DNA from: an uncultured Pseudomonadota bacterium
Lineage (GTDB): Bacteria > Pseudomonadota > Gammaproteobacteria > Burkholderiales > Burkholderiaceae_C
Length of the DNA: 9,708 bases
Assembly: GCA_900320815.1 (NCBI GenBank)
Contig: ONTY01000024.1
Location: forward strand, 1 to 9,708
Reading direction: 5' to 3'
The notes beneath the pieces were generated by a model, which worked only from the letters and a program-made list of their open reading frames with translations, did not search any database and had not been told where the DNA came from. Made by a program: the position numbers and the translations under genes. This document shows, piece after piece, positions 1-7,484 of the stretch. The first letter of the stretch is position 1. Each line of letters opens with the position of its first letter.

Positions 1-2337
1 CAGCGTGCCGGGCGCGGGGGGCGGCTCGGCGGGGTCAGAGGTTTCGGGCGCGGCAGCGGGCACCATGCGCGCGCGCGTCATGGCCTGGTGCTCCCAGGTC
101 CAGGCGGTGTTGCTGCCGCGCCCGCGCTGGTAGTCGGCGTAGGCGGCAAAGTGGCTGACCAGCAGGCCGCTGCCCCCGTTGGGTCGCAGCGCCGTGTCGA
201 TGTCAAACAGCGTGCCCTCGCCGGTATTGATGGTGAGCCAGCCGATGATGCGGCGCACATAGGCGCCGTAGATGGCGGGGGCTTCTTCGGCGTCGTCGTC
301 AAAGACGAAGACCAGGTCCAGGTCGCTGCCGTAGCCCAGTTCTTTGCCCCCCAGCTTGCCGTAGGCGATGATGCCCAGGCGCGGCTCGTCACGATGGCGG
401 CGGCGCAGCGTGCCCCAGCACCAGCGTGCCACGAGGCGCAGGATGCAGTCGGCCAGCGCGGAGAGGTCGTCGGCCACCTGCTCCACGCTGATGCGCCCCT
501 CGATGTCGCGCACCAGCGTGCGGAACACTTCGGCGTGGTGCGCGCGGCGCAGCAGGCCCAGCAGGTTTTCTTCATCATCCTCGCCGCTGGCGGCAAGCGC
601 GGCGCGGCGCTCTTGCAGCGCGCGCTCAAAGTGCGCGGGGGCAAAGCGTTCGTCCAGCCACTGGGCGCTGGCGAGTTCGTCGATGACGCCCGGGTGCCGC
701 AGCAGGTAGCGCGCCGCCCAGCGCGCGGCGCCCAGCACGCGCAGCAGTCGCTCCAGCACCGCCGGGCGCTCCAGCAATAAAGCGATGTAGCTCTCGCGGC
801 GCAGCAGGGGTTCGAGCCAGTCGGTAAAGCGCAGCGCCGCTTCTTGGCTGCATCGCCCGTCTTGCAGCAGCTGCGCCGCAGCGTGCAGCAGGTGGCACAG
901 CCGCGCGCGTCCGGCTTCGCGCAGCGCGGCAAAGCGGGGGGTGTCCTGCCAGCCGTTGAGGCGCTGGCGCACAGCGGGCGGCAGGGCGGCCAGCGCCTCG
1001 TCCCAGTCGTGCGCTCTGGCGCTGCTGGTGGGGGCGGCGCTGCCTGCGCCGCTTCCTTCACCTGTCTCGAGCAGGCGCTCAAACTCGCTGGCTACGCAGT
1101 CGCGGTGCGCTGCCAGCTCTTGCAGAAATTGGGCGCTGTCAGCACAGCCCATCGTGCGCGCCAGCCACTGCATGTCGCCCGCGTCCGTAGGCAGGGCGTG
1201 CGTCTGCTGGTCGTCGAGGTACTGCACGCGGTGCTCGGCGCGACGCAGGAAGACGTAGGCGCGCGCCAGCCGCGCTGCCGTTTCGGCGGGCATCAGGCCA
1301 GCGTGCGCCAGGCGCGGCAGGGCGTCCAGCGTGGCGCGGCAGCGCAATTCCGGAAACTGCCCGCCGCGCACCACTTGCAGCAGCTGCACGATGAACTCAA
1401 TCTCGCGGATGCCGCCGCGCCCCAGCTTCACATCGTCCCCTTGCGCCAATGCGCCGCTTTGCGCGGCGTGCGCGCGGATGTGCCGGTGCAGCGCGCGCAG
1501 CGCCGCAAAGACGTTGTAGTCCAGATAGCGCCGGAACACGAAAGGCAGCACCACGGCGCGCAGCGCCTGCGCCGAGCCAGCCGCCAGCGCCGCCTGTGGC
1601 GCGACGACGCGCGATTTCAACCAGGCAAAGCGCTCCCACTCCCTGCCTTGCACCAGCAGGTATTCCTCCAGCGCATCCAGCGAGATGGCCAGCGGGCCGG
1701 CGCTGCCGTTGGGGCGCAGCGCCAGGTCGGTGCGAAAGACGAATCCATACTCTGTCACATCAGAGATGATTGCCCTTACTCTTCGCACGATACGAGAGTA
1801 ATACTCCTGCAATGAAAGACGTCCGCGCCCATCCGCTCTCCCGCTGCTTTCGCCCTCGGCGTCGTAGACGTAGACCAGGTCAATGTCGCTGGACACATTC
1901 AGCTCCCCCGCGCCCAGCTTGCCCATGCCCACGCACCAGAGCGTGGCTTCCTGCCCATCTTCTGCAAGCGCAGCGCCGCTGCGCGCGCGCATTTCATCCT
2001 GCGCGGCGGCAAGCGCGGTGCGCAGCGCCAGCGTGGCCAGCTGCGTCATCGCACCCGTTACAGCAGCCAGTGGCGCGCCCTGCTCACAGTCCAGCACGGC
2101 AAGGCGCTCGATCACAAGCTGGCGCAGCACGCGCAGCGCCGCGCCCAACTCGTAGCCGCGCGCCTGCAGCGCCGCCAGCGTGCCCTGCATCGCCGCCATA
2201 TCGGGCACGCCAGCGGGCAGCAGCGGCAATTCATCGGCATGGCGGCGGCGCAACCGCTGCAGCAGCCGCGAGTGCGCGGCAGCGCCCGTGCAGCCGGGCA
2301 AAGAAAAGCATTCATCAGCAAAAGTGGTGCTGCTCAT
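1..2337 (-). CDS. glnE: Bifunctional glutamine synthetase adenylyltransferase / adenylyl-removing enzyme (GlnE), C-terminus cut by window edge
   Basis: GlnE adds AMP to, and removes it from, glutamine synthetase under PII control, so it sets nitrogen assimilation in the cytoplasm. The frame is open without a stop for 779 codons. The first nucleotidyltransferase domain shows GMGKLGAGELNVSSDIDL with the metal-binding pair D151/D153, followed by YGFVFRTDLALRPNG. A middle helical region carries KLGRGGIREIEFIVQ and VFLRRAEHRVQYLDDQQ. A Gly/Ser/Ala-rich linker lies near residues 420-440. The second domain shows AYGKLGGKELGYGSDLDL (about residues 658-675, pair D672/D674) and FDIDTALRPNGGSGLLVS. The spacing between the two motifs matches E. 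coli GlnE, so about 140 C-terminal residues should lie beyond position 1. The ATG at 2337 has a good ribosome binding site. A low-GC, rare-codon patch lies at about 1743-1815, and the last 20 visible residues are Pro/Ala-rich. Identification is near certain. Confidence 0.97.
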   Translation of the reverse strand, partial: MSSTTFADECFSLPGCTGAAAHSRLLQRLRRRHADELPLLPAGVPDMAAMQGTLAALQARGYELGAALRVLRQLVIERLAVLDCEQGAPLAAVTGAMTQLATLALRTALAAAQDEMRARSGAALAEDGQEATLWCVGMGKLGAGELNVSSDIDLVYVYDAEGESSGRADGRGRLSLQEYYSRIVRRVRAIISDVTEYGFVFRTDLALRPNGSAGPLAISLDALEEYLLVQGREWERFAWLKSRVVAPQAALAAGSAQALRAVVLPFVFRRYLDYNVFAALRALHRHIRAHAAQSGALAQGDDVKLGRGGIREIEFIVQLLQVVRGGQFPELRCRATLDALPRLAHAGLMPAETAARLARAYVFLRRAEHRVQYLDDQQTHALPTDAGDMQWLARTMGCADSAQFLQELAAHRDCVASEFERLLETGEGSGAGSAAPTSSARAHDWDEALAALPPAVRQRLNGWQDTPRFAALREAGRARLCHLLHAAAQLLQDGRCSQEAALRFTDWLEPLLRRESYIALLLERPAVLERLLRVLGAARWAARYLLRHPGVIDELASAQWLDERFAPAHFERALQERRAALAASGEDDEENLLGLLRRAHHAEVFRTLVRDIEGRISVEQVADDLSALADCILRLVARWCWGTLRRRHRDEPRLGIIAYGKLGGKELGYGSDLDLVFVFDDDAEEAPAIYGAYVRRIIGWLTINTGEGTLFDIDTALRPNGGSGLLVSHFAAYADYQRGRGSNTAWTWEHQAMTRARMVPAAAPETSDPAEPPPAPGTL
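1743..1815 (-). other. Low-GC rare-codon patch inside glnE with a strong inverted repeat
   Basis: On the coding strand this stretch uses TCA, TTG, TAT, TCT, CGA, AGA, GTA, AGG, ACA and GGA, unlike the rest of glnE. The protein is still a normal-length GlnE segment that aligns with other GlnE proteins up to GFVFRTDLALRPNG, so it is not an inserted sequence. TTACTCT (1776-1782) pairs with AGAGTAA (1795-1801), and CG (1784-1785) with CG (1793-1794). That gives nine base pairs with one bulged T and a seven-base loop. A second small hairpin, CTCTG (1750-1754) with CAGAG (1761-1765), lies beside it. ATACTC recurs at 1747-1752 and 1801-1806. Confidence 0.6.
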
Positions 2338-2342
2338 AATTT

Positions 2343-2347
2343 CTCCC
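2343..2347 (-). promoter_or_regulatory. Ribosome binding site of glnE
   Basis: The minus strand reads GGGAG, then AAATT, then ATG, which is a purine-rich Shine-Dalgarno match five bases before the start. It fixes the glnE start at 2337, although the frame stays open further upstream. Confidence 0.7.
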
Positions 2348-2364
2348 GGCGGCGCGCAGCCGCC
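2348..2364. promoter_or_regulatory. GC-rich hairpin in the glnE/yhdP divergent gap
   Basis: GGCGGC (2348-2353) and GCCGCC (2359-2364) are perfect complements around a five-base loop. In a glnE transcript the hairpin would sit directly against the Shine-Dalgarno sequence. In the plus direction it is followed by TTTCTGTG, which looks only weakly like a terminator. The whole gap between the two starts is 58 bases if yhdP begins at 2396. I see no convincing sigma-70 promoter there, so promoters may lie inside the opposite gene. In DNA this GC-rich the hairpin could be chance. Confidence 0.35.
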
Positions 2365-2395
2365 TTTCTGTGTCCTACACCTGGTATTGCCCCAA

Positions 2396-5300
2396 GTGCC
2401 TGTGCGTATTGTTGCTGCCCTGCTACGCCATCTGCTGCGTGCCGCTGCCGCCCTTGTTGCCGTGCTGCTGGTGCTGCTGGCGACGCTGCACCTGTTTCTC
2501 GTGCCGCGCATTGAAGCCGCCCGCCCCTGGCTGGAGCGGCAGGCGGCGCAGGCGCTGGGCGCACCGCTGCACATCGGTGCGCTGCACGCGCGCTCGCAGT
2601 GGCTGGGGGTGGAGGTGTCGGCGATCGATGTCTGCCTGCCCGATGCTGCCGCGCCCGGCGGCTGCGCGCTGCACGCCCCGCGCGCCGTGGTGGCGCTGTC
2701 GCTGCCCTCGCTGCTGCGTGCGCGCACCGTGCAGCTTGCCCTGGAGCAGCCGCAGTTGTCGCTGCGCCGCATGGCGCAGGGGCGCTGGCGGCTGGCGGGC
2801 ATTGACCTTGCGGCCAGCGGCGCGCCGGGCAAGGGCGCGGACGGTGCACAGGCGGCGCTGGACTGGGTGTTTTCCCAGCCCGAATGGGCGGTGCTTGGCG
2901 CCACGCTGCACATTGCCGATGAGCAGGGCAGCGGCGCCCCCGTCACGCTGCGTGTGCCGCAGCTGGTGCTGCGCAACGACGCCTTTGGCCGCCACGACGT
3001 GCTGCTGGACGCAGTGCCGGCCAACGCCTCGCTGGGGGGCGCCCTGTCGCTGCACGCGCGCCTGCGCAGCCCGCCGCTGGCGCGCCACCCGGGACGCTGG
3101 CAGGAGTGGGGCGGCCTGCTCTACGTCCAGATTGAGCGGCTCAATGGCGCGCAGCTTGCCCAGCGCCTTGCACTGCCCGCTGGCTGGCAGTGGCGCAGCG
3201 GCAGCGGCGCACTGCGGCTGTGGTCACAGATACGCAGCGGCGCCCCCGCCAGCGCCACGGTGGATGTGGCGCTGCGCGGTGTGGATGCCACGCTGGGAGC
3301 ACAACTGGCGCCGCTGGCGCTCGAGACACTTGGTGCGCGCGTGCATTGGCAGCATGAAGGGCGCGCACACAGCCTGACGGTGCAACGCCTTTATCTTGAT
3401 AGTATAGATAGCATAGCCGGCATAGAAGGCGGGCATCTGCATATCGGATGGAGGAGTATAAAGGGCGGCACGCTGCACAGCGCCCAAGCGCATGCCAGGC
3501 AGCTTGACGCAGGCGCGCTGCTGGCCATCGCGCAGCGCCTGCCACTGCCTGCTGCTGCTGCCCAGGTGCGCACGCGGCTGGCGGCGCTGGGTGTGCGGGG
3601 GCGCGTGCAAGACGCGCAGCTGGACTGGCAGGGCGCCAGCCAATGGACGCTGCACGCGCAGCTTGGCGGCGTGGCTGTGGCCGCGCAGCCAGCGGCCAAG
3701 GCGGCAGAGGCGGGCATTCCCGGCATTGCCGGCGCCGACGTGCAGCTTTCCGCCACGCACAGCGGCGGGCGGGCGCGCCTGAGCATCCGCCAGGGGGCGC
3801 TGGAGTTTCCGGGCGTGTTTGAAGAGCCGCGCATCCCCGTCGATGCACTGGACGCTGCTGTGCGCTGGAGCGTGCGCGCCGCAACAGGCGATGCGCCGCT
3901 GCATCTGGCCATTGAGGTGCCGGAGCTGACGCTGAAAAACGCCGACACCACAGGGCGCTTTGCCGGCGGCTGGCGCAGCTACGACGCGCAGCAAGCCAAA
4001 GCGGCGGGCGGCAGCCCCTGGCCCGGCGTGCTCACGCTGGAGGGCACCTTTGCCCGCGCCAACGGGGCGCGCGTGCACCGCTACCTGCCGCTGGCCATTC
4101 CGGCGCAGGCGCGCCGCTACGTGCGCGAAGCCATCCGCGAGGGCCAAGCGCACGACTGGCGCGTGCGCATCAAGGGCGACGCGCGTCACCTGGGCGACGC
4201 CCACCCGCCGCGCGGCACCGAGTTCCTGTTCAGCGGACAAGTGCGCGACGTCGTCATGGACTACGTGCCCGCCTTTTTGCTGCCCAAGGGGCAGCCCGCC
4301 TGGCCGGCGTTGCGAAAGCTCTCGGGCACGCTCAGTTTTGAGCACGCGCGCATGCGCGTCACCGACGCCAGCGCCGAAGTGCAGGGGCACGCGGGCTGGC
4401 GCTTTACACAAATCCACACCGAAATTCCCAACCTGACTGACCCCACCGTGCGCGTGCGCGCGGCAGGCAGCGGCGCGCTGGCGGCGGCGCTGGGCATCGT
4501 GCGCGCCTCGCCTGCTGCCATCCTGACCTCGCACGCGATGGACGATTTCAAAGCCGAGGGGCGCGCCGCGCTTGCCTTGGAGCTTGATCTGCCCACCAGC
4601 CGCCTGCACGCCTCGCGCGTGCGCGGCGCCGTCACGCTTGAGGGCAACACGCTGCGCCTGGCTGCCGCCGCGCCGCCACTGACACAAGCGCGCGGCACGG
4701 TGCAGTTTTCTGAGACTGGCTTCACGCTCGAGGGCGTGCGCGCGCAGGCGCTGGGCGGCGAGGTGAGTGCCAGCGGCGGCATGGACGCCAAAGGCATCGC
4801 CGTCACCGTTGCTGGCAGCGCCAGCGCCCAGGCGCTGCACGCCATGCGCAGCGCCTGGGGGCCGGCAGCCGCCCTGGCCCAGCACGCCAGCGGCAGCATG
4901 GCGTATGAGCTGGCGCTCAGCTTTGCCCACGGCCCCGTGCCCGCGCTGCGTATACACAGCGACTTGCACGGCATGGCGCTCACCTTGCCCGCGCCGCTGG
5001 CCAAAAGCGCCGCTGAACGCCGTCTGCTGCACGTGCACTGGCAGCCGGGCAGCGCCGGCGGCGGGCAGCTTGAAGTGCAGCTTGGCCAGCAGCTGGCGCT
5101 GCGCTACGCCGCCCCGGCAGCCAAAGGCGCGGCGGCGCGCGGCGTGCTGGCGCTGGGGCAAGCGGTGCAGAGCCAGGCACAGCACCTGCCCAGGGAGGGC
5201 TTGCACTTGGCCGTTGACGTGCCGCAGCTTGACGTGCAGCAGTGGGCGGCGCTGCTGCCCGTGCAGCCAGCAGCCGAACGCAGCACAAGCGGCAGCGGCA

Positions 5301-6442
5301 AGCACAGCGCCGCGCTGCCCGACGTGCTGCCCGACGTCTTCACGGTGCGCGCCGGCGAGTTGCGCGCCGCCGGCCACACCCTGCAGCGCGTGCAGCTGCA
5401 AGGCACGCGCATGGGGCAGAGCTGGCGCGCCAGCGTGCAGGCACAGCAAACGCAGGGCTACCTGCGCTACCGCAGCGGCAGTGGCGACGCTGACGCCGGC
5501 AGCTTCCGCGCGCAACTGGAGCGCCTGCACCTGACCATGCCCGATGCGTCCGCTACCAGCGCACAGGGCGAAGAAAACACGCCGGGCCGCCACCGCCGCC
5601 TGCCCGCGCTTGACGTGCACGTCGATGATCTGCGCCTGAACAGCCGCGCCCTGGGGCAGCTGGCGCTGCGCGCCAGCCAGCAGGCGCAGCACTGGCGCAT
5701 TGACACGCTGCGCCTGCGCACGCCAGAGGCCACACTCACAGCCAGCGGCCAGTGGCGCGCCGCACGCGGGCACGGCAGCCGTCTGGCGTTTGCCCTTGCA
5801 CTTCGTGACGCCGGCGCGCTGCTCACGCGCTTTGCCATGCCCGGCACCCTTGCCGGCGGCAGCGGCAGCATCACCGGCCAGCTGCACTGGGACGGCGCCC
5901 CCTGGCAGCCGCACTGGCCGAGCATGGGCGGGGAGTTGGCGCTGCGCCTTGGCGCCGGGCAATTCCTCAAGGCCGACCCCGGCATTGCCAAGCTGCTGGG
6001 CGTGCTGAGCCTGCAGGCGCTGCCCCGGCGGCTGGCGCTGGACTTTCGCGACATCTTCAGCGCCGGCTTTGCCTTTGACGCCATCAGCGGCGAGGTGGCC
6101 ATCAGCGACGGCGCAGCCAGCACGCGCGACTTGCGCATGAGCGGCACCCAGGCGCTGGTGGCCATGGAAGGCAGCGTCAACCTTGCCCACGAAACACAAA
6201 ACCTGCGCGTGCTCGTCGTGCCCCAGCTGGACGCCGGAGCTGCCGCACTGGCCGCCACCGCCATCAACCCCGTGGCGGGCATCAGTGCCTTTCTCGCGCA
6301 GCTCGTGCTACAAAAACCGCTCTCGCGCGCCGCTTCGCGCCAGTTCGCCATCACCGGCACGTGGGGGCAGCCGCACGTCACACCGCTGCCTGCCAGCCAC
6401 AACACCCCCGACACCTCCACACCAGAAAGCACCACGCCATGA
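2396..6442 (+). CDS. yhdP: YhdP-family (TIGR02099) AsmA-like envelope protein
   Basis: This is a large inner-membrane-anchored, periplasm-spanning protein. In E. coli, YhdP acts with TamB and YdbH in moving phospholipid toward the outer membrane. With the GTG at 2396 the product has 1348 residues, near the family's roughly 1270-1400. A basic N-terminus (VRIVAALLRHLLR) leads into one transmembrane segment at about residues 13-36, then VPRIEAARPWLERQAAQALG, typical of AsmA-like N-termini. The central block near residues 557-625 (RVHRYLPLAIPAQARRYV) aligns from memory with the YhdP central domain. The conserved C-terminal block at about 1200-1240 contains LGVLSLQALPRRLALDFRDIF. The start is uncertain: no ATG or clear ribosome binding site lies nearby, and TTG 2387 or GTG 2402 are alternatives. 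Its stop overlaps the next gene's ATG. Codons 332-356 form an odd low-GC patch. Confidence 0.92.
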   Translation: MPVRIVAALLRHLLRAAAALVAVLLVLLATLHLFLVPRIEAARPWLERQAAQALGAPLHIGALHARSQWLGVEVSAIDVCLPDAAAPGGCALHAPRAVVALSLPSLLRARTVQLALEQPQLSLRRMAQGRWRLAGIDLAASGAPGKGADGAQAALDWVFSQPEWAVLGATLHIADEQGSGAPVTLRVPQLVLRNDAFGRHDVLLDAVPANASLGGALSLHARLRSPPLARHPGRWQEWGGLLYVQIERLNGAQLAQRLALPAGWQWRSGSGALRLWSQIRSGAPASATVDVALRGVDATLGAQLAPLALETLGARVHWQHEGRAHSLTVQRLYLDSIDSIAGIEGGHLHIGWRSIKGGTLHSAQAHARQLDAGALLAIAQRLPLPAAAAQVRTRLAALGVRGRVQDAQLDWQGASQWTLHAQLGGVAVAAQPAAKAAEAGIPGIAGADVQLSATHSGGRARLSIRQGALEFPGVFEEPRIPVDALDAAVRWSVRAATGDAPLHLAIEVPELTLKNADTTGRFAGGWRSYDAQQAKAAGGSPWPGVLTLEGTFARANGARVHRYLPLAIPAQARRYVREAIREGQAHDWRVRIKGDARHLGDAHPPRGTEFLFSGQVRDVVMDYVPAFLLPKGQPAWPALRKLSGTLSFEHARMRVTDASAEVQGHAGWRFTQIHTEIPNLTDPTVRVRAAGSGALAAALGIVRASPAAILTSHAMDDFKAEGRAALALELDLPTSRLHASRVRGAVTLEGNTLRLAAAAPPLTQARGTVQFSETGFTLEGVRAQALGGEVSASGGMDAKGIAVTVAGSASAQALHAMRSAWGPAAALAQHASGSMAYELALSFAHGPVPALRIHSDLHGMALTLPAPLAKSAAERRLLHVHWQPGSAGGGQLEVQLGQQLALRYAAPAAKGAAARGVLALGQAVQSQAQHLPREGLHLAVDVPQLDVQQWAALLPVQPAAERSTSGSGKHSAALPDVLPDVFTVRAGELRAAGHTLQRVQLQGTRMGQSWRASVQAQQTQGYLRYRSGSGDADAGSFRAQLERLHLTMPDASATSAQGEENTPGRHRRLPALDVHVDDLRLNSRALGQLALRASQQAQHWRIDTLRLRTPEATLTASGQWRAARGHGSRLAFALALRDAGALLTRFAMPGTLAGGSGSITGQLHWDGAPWQPHWPSMGGELALRLGAGQFLKADPGIAKLLGVLSLQALPRRLALDFRDIFSAGFAFDAISGEVAISDGAASTRDLRMSGTQALVAMEGSVNLAHETQNLRVLVVPQLDAGAAALAATAINPVAGISAFLAQLVLQKPLSRAASRQFAITGTWGQPHVTPLPASHNTPDTSTPESTTP
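3388..3464 (+). other. Low-GC rare-codon patch inside yhdP, bounded by a short inverted repeat
   Basis: The frame stays open, but base and codon use change abruptly. There are four ATA codons (3404, 3413, 3422, 3458), plus AGG, GGA and two AGT, in a gene otherwise built of GC-ending codons. CCTTTAT at 3388-3394 and ATAAAGG at 3458-3464 are exact reverse complements at its two edges. The encoded residues (LYLDSIDSIAGIEGGHLHIG and onward) fall where relatives, as I recall them, also have a variable stretch. Confidence 0.6.
3398..3424 (+). repeat. Nine-base tandem repeat in yhdP (codons for DSI-DSI-AGI)
   Basis: GATAGTATA, GATAGCATA and GCCGGCATA follow one another directly. The first two units differ by one base and the third is diverged. 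The unit is a multiple of three, so copy number could change without shifting frame. Confidence 0.55.
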
Positions 6443-7281
6443 AAGCCGCCGCCATTCAAATGCGCTCCTGCACCCGCGTTGACCACAACCTGCGCGCCGC
6501 CCGCGCCCTGCTGGAAGAAGCCGCCAGCCGAGGCGCCGAACTCGCCGTGCTGCCCGAATACTTCGCGCTCATGGGCCACAGCGACCGCGACAAACTCGCC
6601 GCGCAAGAGACCTTTGCCGACGGCCCCGTGCAGCAGTGGATGGCGCAGGCGGCGCGCGAGCTTGGCCTCTGGCTTGCCGGCTGCCTGCCCATCTCCTGCA
6701 CTCCGCCGCAAGAGCAGCGCGTCATCAACACCCTGCTCATCTACAACCCGCAGGGGCAGCACGTGGCGCGTTACGACAAGATTCACCTGTTCAAGTTTGA
6801 CGACGGCACCCACGTCTATGACGAAGCCGCCACCCTCGCGCCCGGCAGCCAGCCCGCGCTTTTTGACCTGCCCTCGCGCGACGGCCACACCTGGCGCGTG
6901 GGGCTATCCATTTGCTACGACCTGCGCTTTCCCGAGCTCTACCGCACGCTCTCGGCGCAAGGCGCCGAGGTGCTGCTCGTGCCCAGCGCCTTTACCTTTG
7001 TGACCGGCAAAGCGCACTGGTCCACCCTGCTGCGTGCCAGAGCCATTGAAAACCTCTGCGCCCTGATTGCCGCCGCGCAAGGCGGTGTGCACGAAAACAC
7101 CCGCCGCACCTGGGGACACAGCATGCTCATCGGCCCCTGGGGCAACATCCTGGCTGAAAAAGGCGAAGAGCCAGGCGTGGCCGTCGCCGAACTTGACGCC
7201 AGCGAACTGGCCGCCTGCCGCACCCGCCTGCCCGCGCTGCAGCACCGCGTGCTCTCGCAAATCGTGCCCAAAGGCGAATAA
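6439..7281 (+). CDS. Carbon-nitrogen hydrolase, Nit1/YbeM-type amidase (probable deaminated-glutathione amidase)
   Basis: This is a cytoplasmic nitrilase-superfamily amidase of 280 residues, the usual length. The Glu-Lys-Cys triad is visible: E40 in LAVLPEYFALMG, K114 in RYDKIHLF and C159 in LSICYDLRFPELYR. Other family marks are the start KAAAIQM, HVYDEAATLAPG, VPSAFTFVTGKAHW, LLRARAIEN and GHSMLIGPWGNILAEKG. This pattern fits the Nit1/YbeM branch, whose members clear deaminated glutathione (a transaminase side product) to alpha-ketoglutarate and cysteinylglycine. Omega-amidase or another small amide is possible, so the substrate is inference. The ATG overlaps the yhdP stop as ATGA, with no strong ribosome binding site of its own, which suggests translational coupling to yhdP. 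A longer reading from 6361 would lie inside yhdP and adds nothing family-like. Confidence 0.93.
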   Translation: MKAAAIQMRSCTRVDHNLRAARALLEEAASRGAELAVLPEYFALMGHSDRDKLAAQETFADGPVQQWMAQAARELGLWLAGCLPISCTPPQEQRVINTLLIYNPQGQHVARYDKIHLFKFDDGTHVYDEAATLAPGSQPALFDLPSRDGHTWRVGLSICYDLRFPELYRTLSAQGAEVLLVPSAFTFVTGKAHWSTLLRARAIENLCALIAAAQGGVHENTRRTWGHSMLIGPWGNILAEKGEEPGVAVAELDASELAACRTRLPALQHRVLSQIVPKGE

Positions 7282-7304
7282 ATACCCCAACAATTGATAT
7301 TTCA

Positions 7305-7327
7305 TTGCCCGCAATACATGCGGGCAA
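7305..7327 (+). terminator. Hairpin after the amidase gene, possible terminator
   Basis: TTGCCCGC (7305-7312) and GCGGGCAA (7320-7327) form a perfect eight-pair stem with loop AATACAT, 23 bases after the amidase stop. Position and stem suit a terminator. However, the following bases, CTTGTATATACT, are not a uridine run, so Rho-independent termination is doubtful and a leader structure is an alternative. Confidence 0.4.
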
Positions 7328-7391
7328 CTTGTATATACTCCATTGAATAGGGCGATGTTGAACCAGCATTGACGTACAAAATCCCCACCTT

Positions 7392-7420
7392 GCACGGGCG
7401 CCCCTTGTGGGCGCGCGTGC
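7392..7420 (+). promoter_or_regulatory. Long GC-rich hairpin in the hisS leader
   Basis: GCACG (7392-7396) pairs with CGTGC (7416-7420), and GCGCCC (7398-7403) pairs with GGGCGC (7409-7414). The single G/G mismatch is at 7397/7415 and the loop is CTTGT. Eleven pairs, nearly all G-C, make a very stable stem. No T run follows, so it is not a standard terminator. Confidence 0.45.
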
Positions 7421-7440
7421 TGCGATGGCACCGTGCGCAC

Positions 7441-7458
7441 GGCTCAAGCACTAGAGCC
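7441..7458 (+). promoter_or_regulatory. Small hairpin in the hisS leader
   Basis: GGCTC (7441-7445) and GAGCC (7454-7458) pair around the loop AAGCACTA. It is short and matters mainly as part of the series of inverted repeats here. Confidence 0.25.
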
Positions 7459-7484
7459 GCCCCAGCAAAGAGGTGCGTGTTTTT

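Noticed and set aside
88..1815. Long plus-strand open frames across glnE (88-780 and 844-1815)
   Set aside because: They are shadows of glnE, whose conserved nucleotidyltransferase motifs run continuously on the minus strand.
1743..1815. The glnE low-GC patch as an inserted element
   Set aside because: The encoded residues align without a gap to other GlnE proteins between the DIDL motif and LRPNG, so nothing has been added. Only the nucleotide choice is odd.
2180..2395. N-terminal extension of yhdP back to 2180
   Set aside because: It would overlap the glnE coding start antisense, adds no recognisable sequence, and places the membrane anchor far from the N-terminus.
3224..6199. A 991-codon open frame on the minus strand, antisense to yhdP
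   Set aside because: Its product is low-complexity (rich in Ala, Gly, Arg, Gln and His), shows no family motifs, and is explained by the strong GC bias of the opposite coding frame, which makes antisense stops rare. yhdP has clear conserved blocks in the same place.
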